In this document: positions 35,960-46,623 of the stretch, piece by piece
Layout of the letters: each line of letters opens with the position of its first letter
Position numbering within the stretch: position 1 is the stretch's first letter
DNA from: Ilumatobacteraceae bacterium
GTDB lineage: Bacteria > Actinomycetota > Acidimicrobiia > Acidimicrobiales > Ilumatobacteraceae
DNA: 64,000 nucleotides
Reading direction: 5' to 3'
Assembly: GCA_033344875.1 (NCBI GenBank)
Contig: JAWPMO010000001.1
Span: forward strand, 2,877,595-2,941,594
The notes under the pieces: model-generated
Told to the model about the DNA's origin: nothing
The model's input: the letters and a program-made list of their open reading frames with translations, nothing else
Database searches by the model: none
Position numbers and translations under genes: made by a program

Positions 35960-37975
35960 ATGGCAACCCAGTCCCTCTACCGCCGCTATCGGCCGCGTCG
36001 ATTCAGCGAACTCAAGGGTCAGGATCATGTGGTTCGGGCGCTTCGCGACGCCGTGATGTCGGGCCGCGAAGGCCAGGCGTACCTGTTCTCCGGGCCGCGC
36101 GGCACCGGCAAGACCACGTCGGCGCGCATCCTGGCCAAGGTCCTCAACTGCGAGAACGTGATCGACGGCGAGCCGTGCTGCGCGTGCGAATCGTGCCTGT
36201 CGGTCGAACGTGGCACGAGCTACGACGTGCACGAACTCGACGCCGCGTCGAACAACGGCGTCGATTCGATCCGCGACCTGGTCGAGAAGGCCTCGCTCGG
36301 CACACCGGGCCGGCACAAGGTGTACATCCTCGACGAGGTCCACATGCTCTCCAAGGCGGCCGAGGCGGCGCTGCTCAAGACGCTCGAGGAGCCTCCTCCG
36401 CACGTCGTGTTCGTCCTGGCCACGACCGACCCGCAGAAGATGAGCGACACGATCCGGTCGCGAACCCAGCACCTGCAGTTCCACCTGTTGCCGTCCGACA
36501 CGCTCGCCGAACACGTGCAGTGGGTCGCCCAGGACGCCGGCCTCGACCTGTCGCAGGCGGCGCTCGACGCGGCGTTGACCCGGGGTGGCGGCTCGGCTCG
36601 CGACACGTTGTCGGCACTCGAACTGCTCGCGTCGACGGGCGGCGATGTCAGCGACGTCATCGATCTCGACGAGTTCCTGACCGGCCTGATCGAGCGCGAT
36701 TCCGGTCGTGTCCTCACCGCGATGGGCCACGCGGTCGGGTTGGGCCGCGACCCGCGCACGGTCACCGAAGACATCGTGCGGCACCTCCGCAACGCATTCC
36801 TGGCGTTGATGGCGCCCGAACTGGTCGTGCTGCCGTCCGACCGGGTCGATGCGATCGCGACCCAGGCACAGCAGCTCGGTGCGGCGGCACTCGTCCGAGC
36901 GATCGAGCGGCTCGGATCGGCGTTGCTCGACATGCGCCATGCGCCCGACCCGCGGATCCTCGTCGAGGTGGCGCTGGTGCAGCTCACCCACGACGACGTC
37001 GGGAGCGACACCGAAGCGTTGATGGCCCGGATCGAGCGTTTGGAGAACACGGTCAAGCAGCTGCGCGAGTCGGGCGCCGCCGCGGCCGCGGTGCCGAAGG
37101 ATCCGTCGACGGGCAGGGCGGTGCTCGGCGGCGCGGCGCGGCGCCCGACGCCGACCCGAACGGCCGAGCCATCGACTGCCCAGACGCCTGCCGACCAGAC
37201 GCCTGCCCAGACGCCTGCTGCCGAGCCGCCGGCTGCCCAGTCACCTGCTGGCCAGACTCCTGCTGCCCAGTCACCTGCTGCCCAGTCACCTGCTGGCCAG
37301 ACGCCTGCTGCCCAGACGCCGGCCGCATCACCCGAACCTGCCGAGACGGCATCGCCCCGCACCGCGCCCGCCGACGCACCGGCGGCCCCGGCACCGACCC
37401 CGGCGCCCGAGCCGGCGGCACCGCCCGCCCCGTCGATCTCGGTGCCCGATGCGTGGGAGCACACGGTCAAGGGCCAGGTCAAGCCGCTCGTCCGTGCGCT
37501 GTACTCGGCCGGTTCGTTCGTCGGCAACCGTGGCGACACGTGGATGTTCTCGGTCCCGAACGAGGCGCACGGCAACAAGTGCAACGAGTTCCGTGCCGAC
37601 GTCGAAGCCGCCCTCGCCCGCGCCGTCGGCACGCCGGTCACGATCGAGTTCGTCAGCGGCGGTGGCGCCGTGGGCGACGAGCCTCGGTCGACGCCGACCC
37701 GGCCCGAGCCCAGCCGCGAGCCGCCGGCTCCCGCCTCGTCACCCGGGCCGTCGTCGACGTCCGCGGCGTCGACTCCCGCCTCGGCCCCTGCCGCACCTCG
37801 GCCGCGGCCCGAGCCCGAGCCCGAGCCCGACGTCGAACCCGAGCCGTACGTCCCCGAGGCCGACGAAGACGTCGACCTGCACGAGCTGACCGACGCCCCA
37901 CCCGAATCGGTCAAGACGCCGATCGATCGGCTCGCCGAGGCATTCCCCGGCTCCGAGCTGATGACCGACGACTGA
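35960..37975 (+). CDS. dnaX: DNA polymerase III subunit gamma/tau
   Basis: The 671-residue product begins SLYRRYRPRRFSELKGQDHVV, with Walker A AYLFSGPRGTGKTTSA (about residues 38-53), the zinc-binding Cys cluster CENVIDGEPCCACESC, Walker B KVYILDEVHMLS and sensor ATTDPQKMSDTIRSRTQ. This is the clamp-loader ATPase of replication. Domain III ends near residue 370. A long Pro/Ala/Gln linker (about 400-490) and an acidic tail (SGGGAVGDE to the end) follow, with a tau-like segment (DAWEHTVKGQVKPLVRALYSAGSF) between them. No clear frameshift signal for a gamma form was noted. recR follows by three bases. Confidence 0.95.
   Translation: MATQSLYRRYRPRRFSELKGQDHVVRALRDAVMSGREGQAYLFSGPRGTGKTTSARILAKVLNCENVIDGEPCCACESCLSVERGTSYDVHELDAASNNGVDSIRDLVEKASLGTPGRHKVYILDEVHMLSKAAEAALLKTLEEPPPHVVFVLATTDPQKMSDTIRSRTQHLQFHLLPSDTLAEHVQWVAQDAGLDLSQAALDAALTRGGGSARDTLSALELLASTGGDVSDVIDLDEFLTGLIERDSGRVLTAMGHAVGLGRDPRTVTEDIVRHLRNAFLALMAPELVVLPSDRVDAIATQAQQLGAAALVRAIERLGSALLDMRHAPDPRILVEVALVQLTHDDVGSDTEALMARIERLENTVKQLRESGAAAAAVPKDPSTGRAVLGGAARRPTPTRTAEPSTAQTPADQTPAQTPAAEPPAAQSPAGQTPAAQSPAAQSPAGQTPAAQTPAASPEPAETASPRTAPADAPAAPAPTPAPEPAAPPAPSISVPDAWEHTVKGQVKPLVRALYSAGSFVGNRGDTWMFSVPNEAHGNKCNEFRADVEAALARAVGTPVTIEFVSGGGAVGDEPRSTPTRPEPSREPPAPASSPGPSSTSAASTPASAPAAPRPRPEPEPEPDVEPEPYVPEADEDVDLHELTDAPPESVKTPIDRLAEAFPGSELMTDD
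37181..37323 (+). repeat. 15-bp Pro/Ala/Gln-coding tandem repeats inside dnaX
   Basis: Units close to CAGACGCCTGCTGCC recur about nine times and code for repeats of QTPAA or QSPAA/QSPAG. They form a flexible linker between the ATPase core and the tau-like domain. The copy number is likely to vary between strains. Confidence 0.8.
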
Positions 37976-37978
37976 TCC

Positions 37979-38584
37979 ATGGCCAGCGCGTACACCCCTC
38001 CCGTCCAATCACTGATCGACGAACTCGGCCGATTGCCCGGCATCGGACCCAAGTCGGCGCAACGGATCGCGTTCCACCTGCTCAAGGTCCCGGCCGACGA
38101 CGCCCACCGACTCGCTCACGCGATCCGCGAGGCGAAGGACAAGGTGCGCTTCTGCGAACGGTGCTTCAACGTCTCGGAGCGTGAGCTCTGCACCTACTGC
38201 AGCGACGACCGGCGCGACTCCTCGATCATCTGTGTCGTCGAAGAGTCGCGCGACATCGTGTCGGTCGAGCGCACCGGTGAGTTCAACGGGCGCTACCACG
38301 TGCTGCTCGGTGCCATGAGCCCGCTCGAGGGCATCGGGCCCGAACAGCTGAAGATCCGCGAGTTGCTCGAGCGGCTGGGCCCGGAAGATGTCCAAGAGGT
38401 CATCGTGTGCACCAACCCCAACACCGAGGGCGAGGTGACCGCCATGTACCTGGCCCGCATGCTGAAGCCGCTGGGCCTGAAGGTCACCCGGCTGGCTTCC
38501 GGTCTGCCGGTCGGTGGCGATCTCGAGTACGCCGACGAGTTGACCCTCGGTCGGGCGCTCGAGGGCCGCCGTTCGATCGACTGA
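37979..38584 (+). CDS. recR: recombination mediator protein RecR
   Basis: The 201-residue product is a full-length RecR: helix-hairpin-helix [24 protein letters not shown], the C4 zinc finger [16 protein letters not shown], and a Toprim domain with [14 protein letters not shown] and [18 protein letters not shown]. RecR works with RecO/RecF to load RecA at gaps. It starts three bases after dnaX; dnaX-recR pairing is common in bacteria. From its stop to the thiolase gene at 40122 there is a 1.5-kb stretch without genes, filled with a 105-bp duplication and array D. Confidence 0.96.
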   Translation: MASAYTPPVQSLIDELGRLPGIGPKSAQRIAFHLLKVPADDAHRLAHAIREAKDKVRFCERCFNVSERELCTYCSDDRRDSSIICVVEESRDIVSVERTGEFNGRYHVLLGAMSPLEGIGPEQLKIRELLERLGPEDVQEVIVCTNPNTEGEVTAMYLARMLKPLGLKVTRLASGLPVGGDLEYADELTLGRALEGRRSID

Positions 38585-38683
38585 CGACCGAGCCGGGGCC
38601 ACCCGTCGCCCGTCGGACAGATCGCCGGATCGACGGGTCGCCGCACGCCAGGTCGCACCGAGTTGCTTCGCCACGTCGTCCGG

Positions 38684-38893
38684 CCGAACGGCGCTCCGGA
38701 CGACGCCATCGACGCGACGGCCGAACGACGCCATACTCGACGGGCGGCCGGCGCCGACCCGAATCGGGGAGCGAAGCCAAGCCGACGGCCGAACGGCTCT
38801 CCGGACGACGCCATCGATCCGACGGCCGAACGACGCCATGCCCGACGGGCGGCCGGCGCCGACCCGAACCGGCGCAACGAGGCCAAGCCGACG
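38684..38893 (+). repeat. 105-bp tandem duplication downstream of recR
   Basis: Two copies of about 105 bases lie head to tail (38684-38788 and 38789-38893), each starting CCGAACGGC and ending AAGCCGACGG, with some substitutions between them. Internally each carries CGACGCCATCGA and CGACGCCAT sub-repeats. The rest of 38585-39252 shows no gene that I can support. Confidence 0.8.
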
Positions 38894-39252
38894 GCCGAGC
38901 GACCAGCCACGGCCGACCGAACCGAACCCCGATGCTCGAACCGCGCCACCGAGCGGCCGGAGCAGGTATCGCCATCGACCCGGCGCCACCCAACCGCCGT
39001 TGCCGACATCGAGCGGCTGGAGGTCTCCTGAGGGCCACATAACGTTCGACCGACCGACCTGCGTGCGGACGCGAACGAGGCGCCATGCCTTCCGAGTCGG
39101 TAGCGGGCGGACGGGCCGACTCGGTTGGAATGACGCCTCATTCGTATGTGTCAGTTACGTTACGAAAACGAACCTCAAGCGTCAACGCCTGGCGTGCAAA
39201 GATCCCGTCAACACCCACCGATCACCCGATCGAGTGGCCCAGAGCACGATCC

Positions 39253-40023
39253 GTGTCGCGAATCCAGCCCGAGGGCGCACACCAACGCGACACGGCCGCC
39301 GGCCATCGACCCGGGTCCCCGACCGTGTCGCGATCCCGAGCCCGGGGTCCACGCCAGCGCGACACGGCTGACGACGATGAAGCCCGGGACCCCGGCCCCA
39401 CCACGACCGTGTCGCGAATCCGGGCCCGGAGTCCACGCCAGCGACACAGCCGACCGAACTCGACTCCAGACACAGCCGTGTCGCGATTCCGGGCCCGGGG
39501 CGCACACCTGAGCCCCCGGCCCCAGCCCCAGCCCCAGCCCCAGCCCCAGCCCCAGCCCCAGACCGTGTCGCGAATCAGGGGCCAGGGCGCACAAACTCGC
39601 GACACGGCCGCCGGCGATCGACCCGGGACCCCAACCGTGTCGCGAATCAGGGGCCAGGGCGCACAAACTCGCGACACGGCCGCCGGCCATCAAACACCCC
39701 TAAGCCCCCAGCCTCGGACCGTGTCGCGAATCCAGCGCAGGGCGCACAACAACGCGACACGGCCAGCGGCCATCAAGCACCTCTGACCCCCCAGCCTCAG
39801 CCCCAGCCTCGGGCCGTGTCGCGAATCCAGCGCAGGGCGCACAACAACGCGACGCGGCCGGCGGCCATCAAGCACCCCTCAGCCTCAGCCTCAGCCCCAG
39901 CCTCGGGCCGTGTCGCGAATCCGGGCGCAGGGGGCGCAACAACGCGACACGGCCGCCGGCGATCGACGCGGGACCCCAACCGTGTCGCGAATCCGGGGTC
40001 AGGGCGCACAACAACGCGACACG
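39253..40023 (+). repeat. array D of GTGTCGCG-N25-CGCGACAC elements (10 units)
   Basis: Left arms start at 39253, 39325, 39409, 39478, 39565, 39637, 39721, 39816, 39910 and 39982. Most have the 25-base loop and intact right arms; the interior is typically AATCCGGGC at its left and GCGCACAACAA at its right. Spacers include GCCGCCGGCCATCGACCCGG-like segments and CAGCCTCAGCCCCAG runs. It lies between the convergent recR and thiolase genes. Confidence 0.92.
39519..39560 (+). repeat. hexanucleotide GCCCCA x7 inside array D
   Basis: Seven perfect copies of GCCCCA lie between two 41-bp elements of array D. Shorter, related CAGCCTCAGCCCCAG runs occur in neighbouring spacers. This looks like slippage growth. 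Confidence 0.85.
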
Positions 40024-40121
40024 GCTAGTGGCGGGCCGGGCCGGTAGGGGCCGGGTGGGACGGCGGCCGGGTGGGACGGCGGGCTGGTGGGGCCGGTCGG
40101 ACGGTGGCCGCCGGCTCGGGG

Positions 40122-41303
<1,182 letters not shown>

Positions 41304-41381
41304 GCTCCGACGCTATCGCGGCACGCGAATGTGCCCACAAGCGCGCCCGAACGCACGCGCATCCGTGCTACACCCGCGGGG

Positions 41382-42314
41382 ATGCACGACGTGACGACCT
41401 CGCTGTCCGTGGTCGGCGCCAGCCATCGTTTCGACGGGCGTCAGGTGCTCGACGGCATCGACCTCGACGTCCCGGCGGGCCGGGTGGTGGGTCTGCTCGG
41501 GCCGAACGGCGCCGGCAAGACGACGCTCATGCGGATCATCTTCGGCGTGCTCGAACCCGATGCCGGCGAGGTGCGCTGGGACGGACGCGAGGCCACGGCG
41601 GCCGATCGTCGGCGTTGGGGGTACATGCCACAGGAGCGTGGCCTGTACCGCGAGATGCGCACGATCGACCACCTCGTCTGGCTCGCCCGCCTGTACGGCA
41701 TCGGGCGGACGGAGGCGCGCGAACGTGCGGGCGATCTGCTCGAGCGACTCGGGCTCAGCGACCGCATGCGTGACCCGATCCGAGAGCTCTCGGGCGGCAT
41801 GGCGCAGCGGGTGCAGTTGGCGGCGGCGATGGTGCACGGCCCGGAGCTCCTCGTCCTCGACGAACCGTTCGCGGGGCTCGATCCGGGTGCGATCGAGTTC
41901 CTCACCGACGTCATCCACGATCACGTGAACGGTGGTGGCCATCTCGTGTTCTCGAGCCACCAACTCGATCTCGTCGAGGACCTCTGCGAGACGATCGTGA
42001 TGTTGCACGACGGGCGGGTGGTGTTACAGGGCGCGGTCCGCGACCTGAAGCGGGCGAGTTCCGATCGGTTCCTGCAGGTCGACGTCGACGTCGATGCGTC
42101 GTGGCTGTCCGACACCGGCGCGCACGTCGCCTCGTCCGACGCGACCGGTACCCGCCTCGCGCTCGATCCGGGGATCGACGCGGCACTGGTGCTCGACCGG
42201 GTGCGCACGCACACGGCGGTGACCGACTTCGGCGTCGAGGCGCCCACGCTGTCCGAGTTGTTCCTCGCGGCGAGGCGACCGATCACCACCACCGGCAGCG
42301 AGGTGACCTCATGA
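41382..42314 (+). CDS. ABC transporter ATP-binding protein (NatA/CcmA-like)
   Basis: The 310-residue product has Walker A GLLGPNGAGKTTLMRIIFG (about residues 36-54), the ABC signature IRELSGGMAQRVQLAAAMV, Walker B ELLVLDEPFAGLDPG, and the switch His in LVFSSHQLDLVEDL. It has an extra C-terminal domain of about 80 residues. It is cotranslated with the permease (ATGA overlap), forming a two-component exporter of the NatAB type. Substrate unknown; such pairs export sodium, peptides or drugs. Confidence 0.92.
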   Translation: MHDVTTSLSVVGASHRFDGRQVLDGIDLDVPAGRVVGLLGPNGAGKTTLMRIIFGVLEPDAGEVRWDGREATAADRRRWGYMPQERGLYREMRTIDHLVWLARLYGIGRTEARERAGDLLERLGLSDRMRDPIRELSGGMAQRVQLAAAMVHGPELLVLDEPFAGLDPGAIEFLTDVIHDHVNGGGHLVFSSHQLDLVEDLCETIVMLHDGRVVLQGAVRDLKRASSDRFLQVDVDVDASWLSDTGAHVASSDATGTRLALDPGIDAALVLDRVRTHTAVTDFGVEAPTLSELFLAARRPITTTGSEVTS

Positions 42315-43453
42315 GCACCCGAGCGACCCGGCTCGTGATCGAGCGGGAGATCCGAGAGTCGGCGCGCCGCAAGGGCGTGTGGGCGCTGATCGCATTCACG
42401 TTCCTCGGCGCGAGTGCGCTGATGGTGTTGCCGAGCGTGCTGTCGGGCGACGACAGCGCCCGCCGGGTGATGATCGTCGGCGACGACGAGATCGGGCTCC
42501 GGGAGTCGCTCGAGGCCTCGACCGATCCCGAGTTCGAGATCACGGCGGGGGCCGACCGTGTCGCCGCGGCCGTCGCGATCACCGACGAAGCGACCGAACT
42601 CGCCGTGTTGCTGACCGACGCGCCCACGCTGCTCGTCGACGACGAGAACGCGGAGGTGGTCGGTGTGGTCGCGCAGATCGTCGCCGACCGGATGGCGGCG
42701 GTGCGGTTGACCGAGCTCGGCATCGACCCGGCCGAGGTTCGCGACGCGTTCGTCGACGCCACCCCGACGATCGAGCCGATCGACGTCGACCGTGAGGGCC
42801 GTGAAGCGTCGGCGTTCGGCATCACGCTGGTGCTCTACATGCTCACCGTGGTGCTCACCAGCCAGGCGGCGGGTGGTGTCGCGGTGGAGAAGTCGAACCG
42901 GGTCAGCGAGGTGCTGCTCGCGATCGTGCCGCCTCGTGCGCTGCTGTTCGGCAAGGTGATCGGCGTCGGGTGCGTCGGGCTCGTCACGCTGTTGGCCGGG
43001 GCGACACCGGTGGCGATCAAGTTCGCGATCGGCGGAGATCTGCCGTCGGGCCTCGGACGGACGCTGCTCGGGTCGTCGGTGTGGTTCGTCGGCGGCCTGG
43101 CGCTCTACCTCATCCTGGCCGGATCACTCGGTGCGCTCGTGTCCCGCCAGGAGGAGGCCGGCGCCGTCGTCGTGCCGCTGACGATGCTGCTGGTGGTCGG
43201 CTACTTCGTGGCGCTGTCGTCGGCCGAGTCGACCGTCGGCGCGGTGCTCGCCTACGTCCCCTTCATGTCGCCCATGATCGAGCCGTACCGGATCGCGATC
43301 GGTGCCGGGTCGACGACCGAGTACGTGATCTCGGCGGTCGTGCTGTTCGCGAGCGTCGTGGTCGTGGCGCGGGTCGGCGCCGTGGTGTTCCGGCGTGCGA
43401 TCGTGCAGACCGGCCGGCGGATCCGTTGGCGCGATCTTCGATCGAGTCGCTGA
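42311..43453 (+). CDS. ABC transporter permease (NatB/ABC-2-like)
   Basis: The 380-residue product has a first membrane helix (VWALIAFTFLGASALMVLP), a large extracytoplasmic region of about 150 residues, then five to six further helices, with GVAVEKSNRVSEVLLAIVPPRALLFGKVIGVG, typical of NatB/ABC-2 permeases. ALVSRQEEAGAVVVPLTMLLVV is the conserved segment near the end. Its start overlaps the stop of the ATP-binding gene, so the two are made together. Predicted to sit in the cytoplasmic membrane. Confidence 0.9.
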   Translation: MSTRATRLVIEREIRESARRKGVWALIAFTFLGASALMVLPSVLSGDDSARRVMIVGDDEIGLRESLEASTDPEFEITAGADRVAAAVAITDEATELAVLLTDAPTLLVDDENAEVVGVVAQIVADRMAAVRLTELGIDPAEVRDAFVDATPTIEPIDVDREGREASAFGITLVLYMLTVVLTSQAAGGVAVEKSNRVSEVLLAIVPPRALLFGKVIGVGCVGLVTLLAGATPVAIKFAIGGDLPSGLGRTLLGSSVWFVGGLALYLILAGSLGALVSRQEEAGAVVVPLTMLLVVGYFVALSSAESTVGAVLAYVPFMSPMIEPYRIAIGAGSTTEYVISAVVLFASVVVVARVGAVVFRRAIVQTGRRIRWRDLRSSR

Positions 43454-43497
43454 CTCGCTTCGTTCCCGGCGGTTACCGCTGGGTAATGTGATCGCGC

Positions 43498-44835
43498 ATG
43501 GACGAGATCCTTGCAGCGATTCAGGCGAATGCATCCGGTGACGAGCTCGCCGCGATCCCGATCCCCGAGTCATTTCGGGCGGCGTTCGTACGTCGCGACG
43601 AGACCGAGATGTTCGAGGGCGTCGAGTCGGCGGAGAAGGACCCGACGAAGTCGATCCACATCGACGACGTGCCGACACCTGATCTCGCACCCGACGAGGT
43701 CTACCTCGCCGTCATGGCGAGCTCGATCAACTTCAACACGGTCTGGACCTCGATCTTCGAGCCGCTCCCCACGTTCGGGTTCCTCGATCGGTTGGCTCGC
43801 GAGTCGGAGATCGCCAAACGCCACTCGCAGCCGTTCCACGTGATCGGTTCCGACGCGTCTGGTGTCGTGTTGCGCGTCGGTGAGGCCGTGCGCAACTGGA
43901 AGCCCGGCGATCGGGTGACGGTGCACTGCAACCACGTCGACGGTCAGGACCACAGCGCCCACAACGACTCGATGCTCGCCAACAACCAGCGGATCTGGGG
44001 GTTCGAGACGAATTACGGCGGGCTCGCCGACCTGTCGGTCGTGAAGGCCAACCAGCTGATGCCGAAGCCGACGCACCTCACCTGGGAGGAGGCGGCGGTC
44101 AACGCGCTGTGCAACTCGACGTCGTACCGGATGCTCGTCGGCGACAACGGGGCCCGGATGAAGCAGGGCGACTCGGTCCTGATCTGGGGTGCCACCGGCG
44201 GGATCGGTGGCTACGCCGTGCAGTACGTGCTCAACGGCGGTGGCACGCCGGTCGGCGTGGTCTCGTCGCCCGAGCGGGCCCAACTCCTCAACGACATGGG
44301 GTGCGAGGCCGTGATCGATCGTCGCGCCGAGGGCTACCAGTTCTGGTCCGACGAGCACACCCAGGACGAGTCCGAGTGGCGGCGGTTCGGCAAGAAGATC
44401 CGCGAGCTGACCGGCGACGACCCCGACATCGTGTTCGAGCACCCGGGCCGTTCGACGATGGGAGCCTCGATCTTCGCGGCGAAGCGGGGCGGCACCGTCG
44501 TCACGTGCGCGGCCACATCGGGCTACATGGTCGAGTTCGACAACCGGCACTTCTGGATGAAGCTGAAGAAGCTGATCTCGTCGCACTTCGCCAACTACGA
44601 GGAAGCGTGGGCCGCCAACCGGCTGATCGACCAGGGCAGGATCCACCCGATCATGAGCGACGTGTACGCACTCGATCAGGTCGGCGAGGCGGCACTGGCG
44701 GTGCACCGCAACGAGGCCGAGGGCAAATTGGGCGTGCTGTGCCTGTCGCCCGAGGAGGGGCAGGGCGTCGCCGACCCCGAGAAGCGCGATCGGATCGGCG
44801 AAGCAAACATCACCCGCTTCCGCTCCGCGTCATAG
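43498..44835 (+). CDS. ccr: crotonyl-CoA carboxylase/reductase
   Basis: The 445-residue product is an MDR-superfamily reductase of the CCR type: DEVYLAVMASSINFNTVWTSIFEPLPTF near the N-terminus, PFHVIGSDASGVVLRVG, GDRVTVHCNHVDGQ, the NADPH-binding VLIWGATGGIGGYAVQYVLNGG (about residues 225-248), and DDPDIVFEHPGRSTMGASIFAAKRGGTVVTCAATSGY. Known CCR converts crotonyl-CoA, CO2 and NADPH into ethylmalonyl-CoA, the key step of acetate assimilation without a glyoxylate shunt. The length and motifs fit CCR rather than simple quinone reductases. Confidence 0.93.
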   Translation: MDEILAAIQANASGDELAAIPIPESFRAAFVRRDETEMFEGVESAEKDPTKSIHIDDVPTPDLAPDEVYLAVMASSINFNTVWTSIFEPLPTFGFLDRLARESEIAKRHSQPFHVIGSDASGVVLRVGEAVRNWKPGDRVTVHCNHVDGQDHSAHNDSMLANNQRIWGFETNYGGLADLSVVKANQLMPKPTHLTWEEAAVNALCNSTSYRMLVGDNGARMKQGDSVLIWGATGGIGGYAVQYVLNGGGTPVGVVSSPERAQLLNDMGCEAVIDRRAEGYQFWSDEHTQDESEWRRFGKKIRELTGDDPDIVFEHPGRSTMGASIFAAKRGGTVVTCAATSGYMVEFDNRHFWMKLKKLISSHFANYEEAWAANRLIDQGRIHPIMSDVYALDQVGEAALAVHRNEAEGKLGVLCLSPEEGQGVADPEKRDRIGEANITRFRSAS

Positions 44836-44974
44836 CGACGCGCGCGAAGTGACAACAGTCACATAAATCTCGTCGCGATGGGTCGCGCGGGGTGCCGACG
44901 TGCCTACAGTTTCCGATGTCCCGGCTCGACCACCTGGCCGGGCTGCTCCGACGAGGGGACCGAACGTGGGCACG

Positions 44975-45235
44975 ATGACTTGGCCGTCAGGCCTCGCACA
45001 GACCGAGAACGAGGGACGCACATCGTGTCGCGTGCGTCCACTCCCCCACACGGTTCGGCCGTGTGATCCCGTCGAGACCGCCGAGATCCAGGCCGCCGAG
45101 AACGATTTCGTGCCTCCGCACGACATGTTCCCGGTCCACCACGTCGCCGCCTGGTGCGTGATCGGCACGGTGGCCTGGGCGGCCATCATCACGGCCAGCC
45201 GCGTCGCCGTCGACATCCTCACGCACCTCGGCTGA
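44975..45235 (+). CDS. small membrane protein of unknown function (uncertain)
   Basis: A frame of 86 codons from the ATG at 44975 ends in a convincing hydrophobic helix, VHHVAAWCVIGTVAWAAIITA, preceded by an acidic segment (ETAEIQAAENDFVPP). A GTG at 44900 would add 25 residues of little appeal. No family was recognised. Codon use in the C-terminal half looks coding; the N-terminal third does not. Treat as provisional. The rest of 44836-45389 contains the 22-bp minisatellite and no other gene. Confidence 0.4.
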   Translation: MTWPSGLAQTENEGRTSCRVRPLPHTVRPCDPVETAEIQAAENDFVPPHDMFPVHHVAAWCVIGTVAWAAIITASRVAVDILTHLG

Positions 45236-45267
45236 GCCTCGGAGGCCACCCGTCGGTGGCTAGTCGA

Positions 45268-45349
45268 TCGCTCATCGGTGGTTCGTCGGTCGCTCATCGG
45301 TGGTTCGTCGGTCGCTCGTCGGTGGTTCGTCGGTCGCTCGTCGGCGGCG
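45268..45349 (+). repeat. 22-bp tandem repeat (about 3.7 copies) upstream of the epimerase gene
   Basis: Units of 22 bases starting TCGCTCATCGG or TCGCTCGTCGG begin at 45268, 45290, 45312 and 45334; the last is partial. The copies differ at one or two positions. They sit 41-122 bases upstream of the epimerase ATG, in its likely promoter/leader region. Confidence 0.85.
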
Positions 45350-45389
45350 ATGACGTCCCGACCTCGCGACCGAACGGCAGAATGGGGGC

Positions 45390-45791
45390 ATGATCCTCAC
45401 CGAGATCGACCATGTCGCCATCGCCGTCCGTGACCTCGAGGCCGCGATCGAGTACTACGCCGAGGCGTTCGGTGCCGAGGTGCACCATCGCGAGATCGTC
45501 GAGAGCGACGGTGTCGAGGAGGCGCTCGTCAAGGTCGCCGACAGTTACATCCAGCTCACGGCGGCGACCCGCCCCGACTCGCCGATCGCGAAGTCGATCG
45601 AGAAGCGCGGTGAGGGTCTGCACCACGTCGGCTACCGGGTCGACGATTGCGCCGCCGCGCTGCAGGCGATGATCGACGCCGGCGCGACGCCGATCGACAA
45701 GGAGCCTCGCCCCGGTTCGCGCGGCACGACGGTGGCGTTCGTGCACCCGAAGGGCAGCTTCGGCACCCTGATCGAACTCGTCCAGGAGTGA
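45390..45791 (+). CDS. mce: methylmalonyl-CoA/ethylmalonyl-CoA epimerase
   Basis: The 133-residue product is a single VOC protein with the epimerase pattern: EIDHVAIAVRDLEAAIEYYAEAFGAEVHHREI, then LTAATRPDSPIAKSIEKRGEGLHHVGYRVDD with the metal-binding His, and a C-terminal GTLIELVQE with the metal-binding Glu. Known epimerases interconvert the R and S forms of methylmalonyl-CoA and ethylmalonyl-CoA. It lies 555 bases after ccr on the same strand, supporting a working ethylmalonyl-CoA pathway. Confidence 0.93.
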   Translation: MILTEIDHVAIAVRDLEAAIEYYAEAFGAEVHHREIVESDGVEEALVKVADSYIQLTAATRPDSPIAKSIEKRGEGLHHVGYRVDDCAAALQAMIDAGATPIDKEPRPGSRGTTVAFVHPKGSFGTLIELVQE

Positions 45792-45805
45792 CCCCTCCCC
45801 CAGCC

Positions 45806-46590
45806 GTGTCGCGCTTCCAGGCGTCCCACACGCAAGACCGCGACACGCCCCAGCCCGACCGCCACCCCCAGCCAGCCGTGTCGCGCTTCTGCGCGCCCCA
45901 CCCGCAAGTCCGCGACACACCCACGACCGACCACCACCCCCAGCCAGCCGTGTCGCGCTTCTGGGCGCCCCACACGCAAGACCGCGACACAGCCCACGAC
46001 CGACCGCCGGCCTCACCCCACCCGACCATGTCGCTCTCTCGGGCGCCCCACACGCAAGACCGCGACACACCCCAGCCCGACCAACACCCCCCGCCGACCA
46101 TGTCGCGCTCTCGTGCATCCCACGCACAAGACCGCGACACAGCCCACGACCGACCGCCGGCCCCACCCCAGCCAGCCGTGTCGCGCTCCCGCGCGCCCCA
46201 CACGCAAGACCGCGACACGCCCCAGCCCGACCGCCACCCCCAGCCAGCCATGTCGCGCTTCTGCGCGCCCCACACACAAGACCGCGACACGCCCGCGACC
46301 GACCACCACCCCCAGCCGACCATGTCGCGCTCCTGCGCGCCCCACGCGCACCACCGCGACACAGCCCACGACCGACCGCCGGCCCCGCCCCAGCCGACCA
46401 CGTCGCGCTCCTGGGCGCCCCACACGCAAGACCGCGACACACCCCAGCCCGACCGTCCACCCCAGCCAGCCGTGTCGCGCTCCCGCGCGCCCCACACGCA
46501 AGACCGCGACACAGCCCACGGCCGACCGCCGGTCCCTCCTCAGCCGACCGTGTCGCGGTTCTGGGCCGACCGTCCTCGCGAGCGCGACGC
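45806..46590 (+). repeat. array E of GTGTCGCG-N25-CGCGACAC elements (11 units)
   Basis: Left arms start at 45806, 45878, 45950, 46028, 46100, 46178, 46250, 46322, 46400, 46472 and 46550. The spacing is either 72 or 78 bases. The 41-bp units mostly have the interior ending CCCACACGCAAGAC. Two kinds of spacer occur, a shorter CCCAGCCCGACC type and a longer CCCACGACCGACCGCCGG type. The array fills the gap between the epimerase and the HAD-GH18 gene (45792-46623). Confidence 0.92.
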
Positions 46591-46623
46591 CGTCCGTCCT
46601 CGCGAGCGCGACGGGGTGGTCGG

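Noticed and set aside
38407-39042. A possible gene downstream of recR through the 105-bp duplication
   Set aside because: It starts inside recR in a different frame, is Arg-rich and follows the repeat; no start or domain supports it.
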